This document shows, in pieces, positions 8,441-17,962 of a stretch of 42,407 nucleotides of DNA (position 1 is its first letter; every line of letters starts with the position of its first letter). Position numbers and translations under genes: made by a program. The notes beneath the pieces are model-generated. The model saw only the letters and a list, made by a program, of their open reading frames with translations, was not told the DNA's origin and searched no databases. The stretch is from an uncultured Bacillota bacterium (GTDB taxonomy: Bacteria; Bacillota_I; Bacilli_A; RFN20; CAG-631): positions 1 to 42,407 of the forward strand of contig CABUID010000018.1 of the NCBI GenBank assembly GCA_902491575.1. Direction: 5' to 3'.

Positions 8441-9247
8441 ATGAATTTTATCTATTGGTTTGTGGGAACAGGTTGGTTATATTGTATTGGAATTATCGGA
8501 ATCGTATTAGGTGTAATTTTAGCTATAAATTGGAAGAAACAAGACTGGTTTCAAAGACTTGGCATTATAGCTATTTTAGTTTTAATCTTGCATGTTTATG
8601 AAGAATGGGTTTTGCCAGGAGGTTTCCATTATATTTACAACTTAGATTCTAGTAGTCCTAGCAACTATCCTATGAATCAACTTACTGACATGATAACCAA
8701 TTTTGGCGGAATAATTTTGGGATGTCTCGTTTTAAAATTTTGGAAATTTGGCAAAGGGTCAGGCATCGCAATAGGATTATTTAGTCTTTTTGAAGTTATT
8801 ATTCATTTAATACTTGCAGGAAAGTCATTAAAAGCTTTTTCGTCAATGGGGCAAACCGCCTTTTATGCACCAGGGTTAAACACAGCACTTTTTGGTTTTT
8901 TACCAGTATTTATCGCATATTTTATTGTTTTTATAAAAAATCATCCAAATTGGAAGCAAATTGTGGGTGGAATATTTGCTATTGTTGTGCTTTCATTCTT
9001 GCTTGTTAATTTACCAGAAATATTACTAAAAAGTGAAAATTCAAAATTTGTTTTTTTAAGTCATGGCTATTATGACCAATTTATCAATGATACCGCGCCA
9101 TCGGGAATATCTGGTGGAACGATAGCTTCCATTATCATTGCAAGTATAATGATTTTAAGTATTGTGATATTTAGTATTGTTTATTTTGGCGCAAAAAAGA
9201 AAAAATGGTCAGATTTAATAAACTATCTAGAAGAAAAATTAAAATAA
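8441..9247 (+). CDS. HXXEE-motif integral membrane protein
   Basis: 268 residues with about seven hydrophobic segments. Residues 51-55 read HVYEE, followed by WVLPGGF, the defining HXXEE motif (PF13787-type). The family has no firm function; His and Glu residues inside the membrane suggest metal or proton chemistry. A central extra loop (about 205-235) is less hydrophobic. AAGGAGG at 8425 decides the start at 8441; the open frame upstream would place a basic, unlikely leader in front. Pairing with a divergent TetR gene is typical and suggests inducible expression. Confidence 0.8.
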   Translation: MNFIYWFVGTGWLYCIGIIGIVLGVILAINWKKQDWFQRLGIIAILVLILHVYEEWVLPGGFHYIYNLDSSSPSNYPMNQLTDMITNFGGIILGCLVLKFWKFGKGSGIAIGLFSLFEVIIHLILAGKSLKAFSSMGQTAFYAPGLNTALFGFLPVFIAYFIVFIKNHPNWKQIVGGIFAIVVLSFLLVNLPEILLKSENSKFVFLSHGYYDQFINDTAPSGISGGTIASIIIASIMILSIVIFSIVYFGAKKKKWSDLINYLEEKLK

Positions 9248-9339
9248 ATTCATCCTATTTTATAGGCTTTAAAAGCTAGATTATTTGAGTTTTTGTATTT
9301 TTACATTTAAAGTCAATGAAAGATAATAATTTTTATATA

Positions 9340-9386
9340 AAAAAAACTAAATTACAGAAAAAATCATTCTATAATTTAGTTTTTTT
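9340..9386. terminator. Bidirectional terminator between HXXEE gene and oppF
   Basis: AAAAAACTAAATTA (9341-9354) and TAATTTAGTTTTTT (9372-9385) form a 14-bp inverted repeat with A and T tracts at the ends, serving both convergent genes. Confidence 0.85.
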
Positions 9387-9387
9387 A

Positions 9388-10761
9388 TTAATCGTTTATA
9401 ACTTTTTGATATTCAGCAAACTCTTTATCATTACAATAAATAAAGTGTCCAGGCTTTATTTCTTTCATACTTGGCTTATCAATAGAATAATCGTGAACTT
9501 CATTTGGTTTATAGACAATTCTTTCACGCGTTCTTTCTATAATAGGATTTGGCTTTGGTATTGCTGATAATAAAGATTTTGTATATGGATGAAGTGGATG
9601 AGCAAATAATTCATCACTCGTAGCTAATTCCACGATTTTTCCATAATACATTACCGCAATTCGATTACAAAAATATTTAACAACAGATAAATCATGAGCA
9701 ATAAAGATAATCGTAAGTCCTAATTCTTCTTTTAACTCATTTAATAAATTAATAATTTGTGCACGAATAGAAACATCCAAAGCACTAATTGGCTCATCAC
9801 AAATTAAAAGTTTCGGATTCATAATTAAAGCTCTTGCAATACCAATACGTTGTCTTTGACCACCAGAAAATTCATGTGGATAACGAGAAGCATGTTCAGA
9901 AACAAGTCCAACTTTTTCTAACATTTCCACCACTTTTTTATGATTTTCTGCACGATTTTTCTTTCCTTGTATAATTAATCCTTCTTGAATAATATCTTCC
10001 ACTGTCATACGAGGGTCTAATGAATCCACAGGATCTTGAAAAATCATTTGTATTTCAGTCAATAATTTTTTAGGTGTATGTCGATTATCAAAATGAATTT
10101 GACGAATTTTTTCTTTTTGTAAGTGAATGATATTTTGTGCATTCACTTCTGTTTTTAATTTTTCAGTATAGTATTCATCATCAATTTCCTTTAAACGTTC
10201 CTCATAATTTGAATCATTAGGATTTAATGCTTTTATTTTTTCGTTTTTTTCCTCTTTAAGTTTTTTCAAAGTAGATTTCAAACGAATTTTTGTATATTTT
10301 ATTTCTTTTTGATTCCATCGCTCTCCAGCGGATATACGATAACCTTTATAGTAAATTGCTCCAGATGTAATGTCATAAAGTTTAATAATAGAACGTCCTG
10401 TTGTTGTTTTACCACAGCCTGATTCGCCAACAATTCCAAAACATTCACCAGAATAAACATCAAAACTAACATTGCTTACAGCTTTTAATTTTGTTTTACT
10501 TGGACCACTTCCAAAAAAGAAAAATTGCTTTAAATTTCTAACAGATAGTAATATATTACTATTCATTAACTCTTTTTTTCTTTTTAATACAGGATGAATT
10601 CCATATTTTTTTTCATCTGGATTAGGTTTATGAGGCAAAACCGTTTCATTTTTTTGATCTTCGTGATCATCAGAAAGAGGTTGACCTTCTTCGTTAGCTG
10701 CAATTTGACTTCTTAATTCTTCATCAAGATTGAAATCGCCATCTTTGCTTCGATTACTCAT
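9388..10761 (-). CDS. oppF: Oligopeptide ABC transporter ATPase OppF
   Basis: Second ATPase of the peptide importer. 457 residues against about 310-330 usually. Walker A GESGCGKT (112-119), Q-loop Gln242 in IFQDP, signature FSGGQRQR (298-305), Walker B LLICDEP (318-324), then AHD and the family C-terminus HPLHPYTKSLLSAIP. Two additions: an acidic N-terminal extension of about 65 residues, and a Lys/Glu-rich, probably coiled-coil insertion (about 143-232) between Walker A and the Q-loop, where most ATPases have a short arm. The ATG overlaps the oppD stop by 8 bases and is preceded by AAGGAGG. Last gene of the oppA-B-C-D-F operon. Confidence 0.93.
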   Translation of the reverse strand: MSNRSKDGDFNLDEELRSQIAANEEGQPLSDDHEDQKNETVLPHKPNPDEKKYGIHPVLKRKKELMNSNILLSVRNLKQFFFFGSGPSKTKLKAVSNVSFDVYSGECFGIVGESGCGKTTTGRSIIKLYDITSGAIYYKGYRISAGERWNQKEIKYTKIRLKSTLKKLKEEKNEKIKALNPNDSNYEERLKEIDDEYYTEKLKTEVNAQNIIHLQKEKIRQIHFDNRHTPKKLLTEIQMIFQDPVDSLDPRMTVEDIIQEGLIIQGKKNRAENHKKVVEMLEKVGLVSEHASRYPHEFSGGQRQRIGIARALIMNPKLLICDEPISALDVSIRAQIINLLNELKEELGLTIIFIAHDLSVVKYFCNRIAVMYYGKIVELATSDELFAHPLHPYTKSLLSAIPKPNPIIERTRERIVYKPNEVHDYSIDKPSMKEIKPGHFIYCNDKEFAEYQKVIND

Positions 10762-12268
10762 TTTCAGTTCCTCCTTCTTTCTTCATTTTCAAAGAATTTT
10801 TTATTCTCTCCGATACGATTTTAGGCATTTCAACTTTAGGAGCATTTGGATGCAATAACCATGTTGCTGCATAATGTGTATCTGTAATTTTGAAAAATGG
10901 TGGTTCTTTTTCAAAATCAATTTTCATTGCATATTTGCTTCTTAAAGCAAAAGCATCTCCCTTAGGCGGATAAATCATATTTGGAGGTGTACCAGGAATC
11001 GTTTCTAAACGTTCTTTGCTTTCTACATCAGGTATAGAAGATAACAACGCCCATGTATATGGATGTTTAGGTTCAAAAAAGATTTCATCCGAAGTTCCAT
11101 ACTCAACAATTTTACCAGCATACATCACAGCCACACGATCTGCCATATTAGCAACAACGCCTAAATCATGTGTAATAAAGATACAAGATAAGTTTCTCTC
11201 TTTTTGAATTTTCTTAATTAATTCAAGAATTTGTGCTTGAATCGTTACATCTAATGCTGTTGTTGGTTCATCACAAATTAAAATTTCGGGTGTTTCTGTT
11301 AAAGCAATTGCAATGACAATTCTTTGTCTCATTCCTCCAGAGAATTCAAAAGGATATTGCTTAAATCTTTTTTCGGGTTGAGGAATACCAACTTCTCTCA
11401 TAATCTCTAAAGCACGTCTTTTGGCTTCAAATTTTGTAATTTTTAATTTGTCTGTACATTCTTTCTTAATTTGTTGCTTTTTTAATTTAATCTTTTTCTT
11501 TTCATCTTGATTTGTCGCTTTCGACAATTGCTGATTTAATTCTTTAATACCTTGATCTCTTTCAGATAAAGCCGTCTTTTTATACTGCTTTACTTTCTCT
11601 TTCGCTAAACGTTGTGATTTTTTTAAATTTTCTTTTAAAGGTTTTAATTTTTCAAGTGTATCATTTTTAATTTTCTGAACTAATTGCTGATAACTTGTTT
11701 TATAATTTTTTATTTCTTGATGGATTCTTTCCTTTTCTTCTTTAGATATATTTTCACTATTTAATTTTTCCTTACAATCCTGAATGAATTTATTTAAATT
11801 TTTCAATTCATTTTTTAATTGAATATCTCTTCGAGCAATTGTATTTTTATATGCAATCAAATCATCTGAAATCAAATCATCATACATTAATTTTAACTTA
11901 TTCGAATTAATTAATGTTGCTTCTGTAATTTGTTTACCTATACGTACGATTGGATTTAAAGATGAAAGAGGATCTTGGAAAATCATTCCAATTTTATGCC
12001 CTCTAATTTTATGGAATTCTTCTTCAGAAACTTCTAATAAATTCTCGCCACGATAAATAATGCTTCCATTTTCAATAATCGCATTATTGGCAAGAATACC
12101 CATTATTGCTTTAGAAGTAACCGATTTACCTGAACCGGATTCACCGACAATACATAAAGTCTCTCCTTTTTTCAAATCAAAAGAAACACTTCTAACGGCT
12201 TGCACTAAACCATTATCGGTCTTAAAATTAATGGTTAAATCTTTAACAGATAAAATCGTTTCAGACAT
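10754..12268 (-). CDS. oppD: Oligopeptide ABC transporter ATPase OppD
   Basis: First ATPase of the importer, 504 residues against about 330-360 usually. Walker A GESGSGKS (42-49), IFQDPLSSLNP Q-loop near 98, signature FSGGMRQR (309-316), Walker B ILICDEP (329-335), ITHD His367. Residues about 122-277 are a long highly charged helical insertion between the Q-loop and the signature. The C-terminal region aligns with the OppD/DppD block that normally carries four Cys for a [4Fe-4S] cluster, but here (ALRSKYAMKIDFEKEPPFF) no Cys remains. The start at 12268 (AAGGAA upstream, directly after the oppC stop) is preferred over a GTG at 12277 that would overlap its ribosome site. Confidence 0.93.
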   Translation of the reverse strand: MSETILSVKDLTINFKTDNGLVQAVRSVSFDLKKGETLCIVGESGSGKSVTSKAIMGILANNAIIENGSIIYRGENLLEVSEEEFHKIRGHKIGMIFQDPLSSLNPIVRIGKQITEATLINSNKLKLMYDDLISDDLIAYKNTIARRDIQLKNELKNLNKFIQDCKEKLNSENISKEEKERIHQEIKNYKTSYQQLVQKIKNDTLEKLKPLKENLKKSQRLAKEKVKQYKKTALSERDQGIKELNQQLSKATNQDEKKKIKLKKQQIKKECTDKLKITKFEAKRRALEIMREVGIPQPEKRFKQYPFEFSGGMRQRIVIAIALTETPEILICDEPTTALDVTIQAQILELIKKIQKERNLSCIFITHDLGVVANMADRVAVMYAGKIVEYGTSDEIFFEPKHPYTWALLSSIPDVESKERLETIPGTPPNMIYPPKGDAFALRSKYAMKIDFEKEPPFFKITDTHYAATWLLHPNAPKVEMPKIVSERIKNSLKMKKEGGTENE

Positions 12269-12269
12269 A

Positions 12270-14189
12270 TTAGTCACTTCCTTTCAAAGATGGATTTAAT
12301 GCATCTCTTAAACCATTACCAAACAAATTGAAGGAAATCATTAATAAAGAAATAATGATAGCTGGAAAGACAATTAATGCAGGATATGTCGATAAATGCT
12401 GTTGATTTTCAGATAATAAGACACCAAAGGAATCTACTCCTTGAAGTCCTAAATTCAAATAAGCTAAAGTCGCTTCACTAAAAATAACACTTGGAATCAT
12501 TAATACACTTGAAGTAACGATGGTTCCTAAAGCATTTGGCAAGATATGTCGGAAAATCAAACGAGTATCTTTGGATCCTAAAGTTCTACTTGCCAAAACA
12601 TATTCTCTACCTTTAAAACGATAAAATTGAGTTCTTGTTCTTCCAGCCACTCCAATCCAACCTGTTAAACATAGCGCTAACGCAAAGGTAAAGATATTAT
12701 TTCCTAAAAGTAAAATCGTAAGTGTCATAACAACAATCCAAGGTACTCCACTTAATATTTCACAAAAACGTTCCATTACGATATCCACATTTCCACCAAA
12801 ATAGCCAGAAATTGATCCCCAAATCAATCCAATAAACAAACAAATAAAACTAGCAATAATGGCAATAAGCAAGGAGGTTTTTAAAGAACTAAAGGCTAAT
12901 TTTACTAAATCTTTTCCGTCATTAGTTGTACCAAGAAGATAACGAGGCATTTTATCATAGCCTAAATATTTATAATAAACCACTTTTGCATTTACTGTAT
13001 AAATATCATATTCACTATCATATGATTGTGAATAAACTTCTTCAATAGGACATTTTTCTGCATCTAAAATTTTAAAAGAATCAATTCCTATATTAAAATC
13101 ATATTCACACCAACCATTTTCAATATAAGTTTTTAAATATGAACCACCTATATTCATATTTTTAGAGCCAAAAACTGCTGCATATTCATCATATACAAAA
13201 GAAACTTTTCTCATTTCAGCATGATAAACATCTTTATTCGCATTACTTTGCCAATAACCTACTGGAAATTGATTATTATCTCCTTTACTTAGTAATGCAC
13301 AAGCATTAGCATCTAAAAATGAAATTTCTTCTAAAACTTCTTGTATTTCTTCGTCACTGCTATCACAATTTAATTCAAGCGTTTGGATTAAAATATAAGT
13401 TTTATATCCTACAACAGGTTTAATATCAAAACGAATTTTCGCTTTTTCGACTTCTTCAATACCATTATTTAGCAAAACTTCAGATAAATTAATGGTATAA
13501 TCGGAGTAATCTTTTGACCAATCTTTTACTAAAAGAAATTCATTTTTATTGTTTAAACGATATTGGATTTGGATTCGATATTCTCCTAATTTTCCACCAT
13601 TGATATCATCTGTATCATCCATATTAACTTGTAAAGTATAATTCTCGTTATTTGTTATTTTAAAATCGGTATAATTATACAAGAAAGCCAAATTATCTAA
13701 AGGATTTTCATTTTCTCCAATAATATCATCTTTAAAGACATTTAAATATCCGCCTTCTGCATAAAGATAAGGCTGATCTATATAGGTAATTTCATCAATC
13801 GTTGAACTAATAACGGCTTCTTTCTTAAAGCCAATAGGTGCATCCGTGCTTCCATCATACGCAATATTACTATATTTTTTAGTACCATCCCAAAAACCGG
13901 TTCCTGCATTAAATAACTTAGGTACAAGTAAACTTTGATCTGCATGAACGCTTTTTATATCATATGGGCTAACAAGTGGAACGATAAATGAACAGAGTAA
14001 TAAAAATCCAATGATAATAGCCCCTACTACTGAAGATTTATTTTTCGTAAATCTTTTAAAAGCGTCTTTTGCAAAGGTTGTAGGTTTAGTTTCAAACTTT
14101 GTATCATGAATTCGTTTATCGATTTGAATAAATTCAAAATCTTCTTTTTTCAAATTTGAATTATCATTATTTATACTATTATTATTCAT
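12270..14189 (-). CDS. oppC: Oligopeptide ABC transporter permease OppC with large extracellular insertion
   Basis: Permease subunit, 639 residues against about 300 usually. TM1 lies at 53-74 (SSVVGAIIIGFLLLCSFIVP), and the conserved permease part begins at LLGTTNDGKDLVKLAFSSL (about 418-436), with the EAA-loop region GRTRTQFYRFKGREYVLASR later. Between them, residues about 95-405 form one extra domain that topology puts outside the cell. It is rich in alternating hydrophobic/polar beta-type sequence (YTLQVNMDDTDD, EYRIQIQYRL), suggesting a beta-sandwich; I do not recognise the family. The start at 14189 lies directly after the oppB stop; the open frame upstream (to 14255) overlaps oppB and is not family-like. 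Confidence 0.92.
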   Translation of the reverse strand: MNNNSINNDNSNLKKEDFEFIQIDKRIHDTKFETKPTTFAKDAFKRFTKNKSSVVGAIIIGFLLLCSFIVPLVSPYDIKSVHADQSLLVPKLFNAGTGFWDGTKKYSNIAYDGSTDAPIGFKKEAVISSTIDEITYIDQPYLYAEGGYLNVFKDDIIGENENPLDNLAFLYNYTDFKITNNENYTLQVNMDDTDDINGGKLGEYRIQIQYRLNNKNEFLLVKDWSKDYSDYTINLSEVLLNNGIEEVEKAKIRFDIKPVVGYKTYILIQTLELNCDSSDEEIQEVLEEISFLDANACALLSKGDNNQFPVGYWQSNANKDVYHAEMRKVSFVYDEYAAVFGSKNMNIGGSYLKTYIENGWCEYDFNIGIDSFKILDAEKCPIEEVYSQSYDSEYDIYTVNAKVVYYKYLGYDKMPRYLLGTTNDGKDLVKLAFSSLKTSLLIAIIASFICLFIGLIWGSISGYFGGNVDIVMERFCEILSGVPWIVVMTLTILLLGNNIFTFALALCLTGWIGVAGRTRTQFYRFKGREYVLASRTLGSKDTRLIFRHILPNALGTIVTSSVLMIPSVIFSEATLAYLNLGLQGVDSFGVLLSENQQHLSTYPALIVFPAIIISLLMISFNLFGNGLRDALNPSLKGSD

Positions 14190-14190
14190 A

Positions 14191-15225
14191 TTATTTTTTA
14201 GCCCCCATTCTAATTCTTGGATCAATAAAGCCATAAGAAATATCCAAAAATACACCTGCTACTAAAGAAATTGTAGTGAATAAGGCCATATCCACAAACA
14301 AAACATTATAATCTTTAGAATTTAATGCTTCAACAAACAATGAACCAATTCCCGGGATACCATACAAGTTTTCTAGTATCATGGAACCTCCTAAAATAGA
14401 TATAAACTCTGCTAAAATTGCAGGAACAATAGGCACCATTGCATTTCGTAAAGCATGACGAATAATAGCTTGTTTTTTGGTTAATCCTTTTGTCCTAGCT
14501 AATAATAAATATTCACTTGACATTACTTCACATAATTCTGCTCTTGTAAAACGGCAATAGCCGCAAATAGAACCAAAGGATAAAGCAGCTACAGGGATGA
14601 TATAGCCCAATACTTTTTGGCTTGTAGGAGCAGATGGCGATGGCCATTGTGGTGGTAACCAATGTAATTTATAACATAAAATCAATATTAAAAATGTAAT
14701 CAAAACAAAACTAGGAATGGAAATAAAAACCATTACTAAAGTTGAAATTACATTATCTGTAGCTGAATTTTTTTTCAAAGCTGCAACGATTCCTAAAATA
14801 ATGCCTAAAGGAACAGAAATAACTACAGAGATAATATTTAGATACATTGAAGTAGGCAAACGACTCGAAATAATTTTCATAGCATCAACATTAGGCATGA
14901 TGTAAACGGAAGTTCCCCAATCCCAGTCAATTAATATATTTTTCAACCAAGAGAAATATTGTTTCATGATTGGAATTTGATAATAATAATGCTTCAATCC
15001 TGTAGGATCTGTATATTTCCATAAAAGTACTTTTCCTTGTAATTCTAAAGGTGAATCCATTAAAAATCCTAATTGCACTTGGTGATTAAAATAACTATAT
15101 TGTGCATTTTCAGTACCTATTGGCCGCTGAAATGGTAATAATTTCATTAAAATAAAAGTTAAAGAAAGAATAATAAAGGTTGTAAAAATAGCTAGTACTA
15201 TTCTTTTTAACACATATTTCCACAT
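14191..15225 (-). CDS. oppB: Oligopeptide ABC transporter permease OppB
   Basis: 344-residue inner permease with six predicted membrane helices. N-terminal block MWKYVLKRIVLAIFTTF, central ISSRLPTSMYLNIIS, the cytoplasmic EAA-type loop YLLLARTKGLTKKQAIIRHA and the C-terminal GSLFVEALNSKDYNV are all family features. Of normal length, apart from a longer first extracellular loop (about 30-110). Preceded by a GAGG site. Transcription comes from oppA through two hairpins that probably lower expression of oppB-F relative to oppA. Confidence 0.94.
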   Translation of the reverse strand: MWKYVLKRIVLAIFTTFIILSLTFILMKLLPFQRPIGTENAQYSYFNHQVQLGFLMDSPLELQGKVLLWKYTDPTGLKHYYYQIPIMKQYFSWLKNILIDWDWGTSVYIMPNVDAMKIISSRLPTSMYLNIISVVISVPLGIILGIVAALKKNSATDNVISTLVMVFISIPSFVLITFLILILCYKLHWLPPQWPSPSAPTSQKVLGYIIPVAALSFGSICGYCRFTRAELCEVMSSEYLLLARTKGLTKKQAIIRHALRNAMVPIVPAILAEFISILGGSMILENLYGIPGIGSLFVEALNSKDYNVLFVDMALFTTISLVAGVFLDISYGFIDPRIRMGAKK

Positions 15226-15256
15226 ATAACTACCTCCCCTTTATTTATTTATATTC

Positions 15257-15296
15257 TTTTTTATAAAAATGCATCACCTTCCATTTTTATAAAAAA
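15257..15296 (-). terminator. Second hairpin in the oppA-oppB gap
   Basis: TTTTTTATAAAAATG (15257-15271) and CATTTTTATAAAAAA (15282-15296) are a perfect 15-bp inverted repeat with a 10-nt loop. It lies just before the oppB ribosome site. It is AT-only in the stem, so it is weak as a terminator but could act as a processing or RNA-stability element. Confidence 0.5.
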
Positions 15297-15303
15297 GCAA
15301 AAT

Positions 15304-15333
15304 TTAGGATTAGTGCGCTTACACTAATCCTAA
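15304..15333 (-). terminator. Strong hairpin after oppA (attenuator)
   Basis: TTAGGATTAGTG / CACTAATCCTAA form a perfect 12-bp stem with a 6-nt loop, 26 bases after the oppA stop. On the minus strand it is followed by ATTTTGC and six T. Partial termination here would give the excess of binding protein over transporter that is usual for such operons. Confidence 0.75.
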
Positions 15334-15359
15334 AATAAATGAATTCAATAATCTATAAT

Positions 15360-17855
15360 CTATACTGGAATACTGAAAAATAAAGTAACAATAGCTTCGC
15401 TTCCAGTACCTAAAACCTCACTATAGAAATAGAAATCTATTCCAAGATTATCTTGTGGAAGGGCTTTATATTTATCAACTAATTCTTTTGATAAAACAAT
15501 TGTAACTGTAGTTCCATCTGCAGATACTGTCGCTTCAACTTCATCTTCAGTGTAATCATCACCTGTACCTGAATAAGTGAAAATAAAATTAGCTGCTAAT
15601 TGAGTCTTAACTTTTCCATCATCTGTAGAAACTGCTTTTATATTAGCGGTCAAAGTCATTGTACCATCATCGTTCATCTTTCCTGTTAAGCCACTTGCAG
15701 CATAAGTAGAAACAGCTTCACCATTTTCTACATAAGCTCCTTGATCTGCAGCTTTCCATAAAGCATCAAATGACCAATATTTTCCATCATATTCAATCGT
15801 ATCATCACAAACATTTGTATCAAGACCCCAGTTTAATGTAAATCTTGAAGAGTTATCACTCTTTAATACTTCTAAGAAGTTTAATGGATTTAATGGGTTA
15901 CCATTGATACCACCTATACCAATGTCATAATGACCAATTTGCATTTTCTTTGTATAAGCATCTTGCCAGTTATTTGGTACATAATGCTTAATACTTAATG
16001 TTAATCCACCACCACATGAATTGAAAGCACTTTCCCAATATTGTTTAATTGCATCGCCATAGTTTTCAATATTTGAATTGGATTGCCATGTTGCTTCTAG
16101 TTCAATTGTATCGCCAACTTTATATACGCCAGCAGCAATTAAATCATCACAAGCTTTTTTAAATGCAGCTTTTGCTTTTTCTTCAGAATAACCATATTCA
16201 TCTGTACCATTTAATAAATCAGCAATAGCAGCTGCGTGTTGAGGAGTAGAGTTATAAGAAACACCATTTTCTGGATCAGATAAATAAGAAGAACCAAAGT
16301 AATTAATAGAAGGTGTTACACCTAATGTAGAAGCAATCTCTAATCGATTAATTGCATAACTTAAACCTCTAACAAAATCTTTATTACTCATTATTGGTTT
16401 GCATTCCCAATATTTTCCTTCTTCTGTTTGATAAATAGATCCATCTTTTCCAAATAAATCATTCCATACTTCTTGTGTACAAGTATTTAAGTTTAATTTA
16501 GAAGTGCTATCTCCAACAGTAGTTGTTGTTCTAGGGTCTGTTTTATATTCAGCAAGTTTTGCTTTTGGAAGTGAAGTTGCATGAATATAACCTTCGATAA
16601 ATTGATTAAATCCAGCAAGTGGATCATCTTTTGCAGCCTTTAAAATATTGACATGAATACCGGCTACTTTAAATCGGTTTCCATCTACATAATATGGATT
16701 TCTTTTAAATACAAATTCTTGATCTGGAGACCAGGATTCTACCATATATGGTCCACTAGAAAGAGTTGTATCTACTGGAGACATCGATAAATCACTTGAG
16801 AAGTTTTGATAATTCTTTACACCTTCAGTGAAATTTCCATTTCCTAAATCTTTAATAAAATCTTCAGGAACTGGTGAAGTCAAAGAACCAGCTAAATAAT
16901 ACATAGCATAGAATTGGTTGGTAGCTTGATTAAATTCTACTTCCAAATAAGATTTTCCATCTTCTACATAAGATTTAAGTCCTACATTATTCCATGCAGC
17001 TTCATTATAACCACTATCGGATGCATTATAATATGCTTGCATACCTTTAATTGAACCTGTACCAGATAATTGGTCAGCTCCTCTTTTCATACCATATGCT
17101 TGTGTATATAAAATCTTATATGGAGTGATATAGTCTTCTAAAGCAATTTCACGTCCATTATATTGAGCAAATTTAGTACTTGCAGTACCATATTTTGCTT
17201 GAGAGCCTACTTTAACTTCAAATTTATATTTTGTTGCTAAACCATCAGCATCTGCATTAACGGCAATTGGTCTTTCACTTACTGCTAATTTTGGTGCCCA
17301 TTCATACCCATCTTTTGTTTCATTCATTTGAGTATCCCAAAAACTACCGCCAATATAACCAATATAATCACCAACAACTGAACCATCATCGTTCATATAA
17401 TTCAATGTCATTGGATCTTCAGCTTCATAAGTATGATAATATCTTTTCCAGTTAGCGTTAGTTTCTTTAGCTAAATCGGCTGTAATTTCACCTTCAGTAA
17501 CGACACCAAATCCATATCCTGGAATATAAGTGTTTGTTCCTTTTTTAACTGAAGTATCATACATTACGTATCCACCATTTTCATAAATGGTAATACCAGT
17601 TAAATAATTATCTACAGCGAATTTCTCTAATTTTCCTAAAATCTCTGTTCTTTCTTCATAAGAAGCAGCCACGTAAGAGAAAGCACCATTAGCTTTTTCA
17701 GTTACAACTTCCTCGGATGAAGATGATGATGATGAATCAACAACACTGCTTGAATCAGTTGGTTCATTACTAGGACTTGCTGACGGCTTGTTTTTATCAC
17801 AAGATGTGATTAACATAGAGGCCATCAATAATACTAATAAATTTCTTTTTTTCAT
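15360..17855 (-). CDS. oppA: Oligopeptide-binding lipoprotein OppA
   Basis: Substrate-binding lipoprotein (family 5 solute-binding protein) that feeds peptides to OppBCDF. Signal MKKRNLLVLLMASMLITS with the lipid-bearing Cys at residue 19, a Ser/Glu-rich linker (about 24-58), then the binding domain with family-like blocks such as DTTLSSGPYMVESWSPDQEF, FVFKRNPYY and FVRGLSYAINRLEIAS. 831 residues is far longer than the usual 540-600. The surplus lies in the N-terminal third (about 60-270) and at the C-terminus, where LTANIKAVS...EVEATVSADGTTVTIV looks like an added beta domain. GGAGG precedes the ATG. First gene of the operon. Confidence 0.9.
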   Translation of the reverse strand: MKKRNLLVLLMASMLITSCDKNKPSASPSNEPTDSSSVVDSSSSSSSEEVVTEKANGAFSYVAASYEERTEILGKLEKFAVDNYLTGITIYENGGYVMYDTSVKKGTNTYIPGYGFGVVTEGEITADLAKETNANWKRYYHTYEAEDPMTLNYMNDDGSVVGDYIGYIGGSFWDTQMNETKDGYEWAPKLAVSERPIAVNADADGLATKYKFEVKVGSQAKYGTASTKFAQYNGREIALEDYITPYKILYTQAYGMKRGADQLSGTGSIKGMQAYYNASDSGYNEAAWNNVGLKSYVEDGKSYLEVEFNQATNQFYAMYYLAGSLTSPVPEDFIKDLGNGNFTEGVKNYQNFSSDLSMSPVDTTLSSGPYMVESWSPDQEFVFKRNPYYVDGNRFKVAGIHVNILKAAKDDPLAGFNQFIEGYIHATSLPKAKLAEYKTDPRTTTTVGDSTSKLNLNTCTQEVWNDLFGKDGSIYQTEEGKYWECKPIMSNKDFVRGLSYAINRLEIASTLGVTPSINYFGSSYLSDPENGVSYNSTPQHAAAIADLLNGTDEYGYSEEKAKAAFKKACDDLIAAGVYKVGDTIELEATWQSNSNIENYGDAIKQYWESAFNSCGGGLTLSIKHYVPNNWQDAYTKKMQIGHYDIGIGGINGNPLNPLNFLEVLKSDNSSRFTLNWGLDTNVCDDTIEYDGKYWSFDALWKAADQGAYVENGEAVSTYAASGLTGKMNDDGTMTLTANIKAVSTDDGKVKTQLAANFIFTYSGTGDDYTEDEVEATVSADGTTVTIVLSKELVDKYKALPQDNLGIDFYFYSEVLGTGSEAIVTLFFSIPV

Positions 17856-17914
17856 TTTCTTTCCTCCATTATTTTATTTTTGCCTTTTTAAAAGCAAATT
17901 ATTCGAATAAGAAA

Positions 17915-17926
17915 CTCAAATTTGAG
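17915..17926. promoter_or_regulatory. Palindrome in the oppA leader
   Basis: CTCAAATTTGAG is a perfect 12-bp palindrome. Outer bases continue imperfectly on each side. It lies about 30 bases downstream of the likely oppA transcription start, a position fitting a roadblock operator. The regulator is unknown. Confidence 0.4.
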
Positions 17927-17962
17927 ACTTCTTACCAAGCACTAAAAATAGTACTTATTGAG

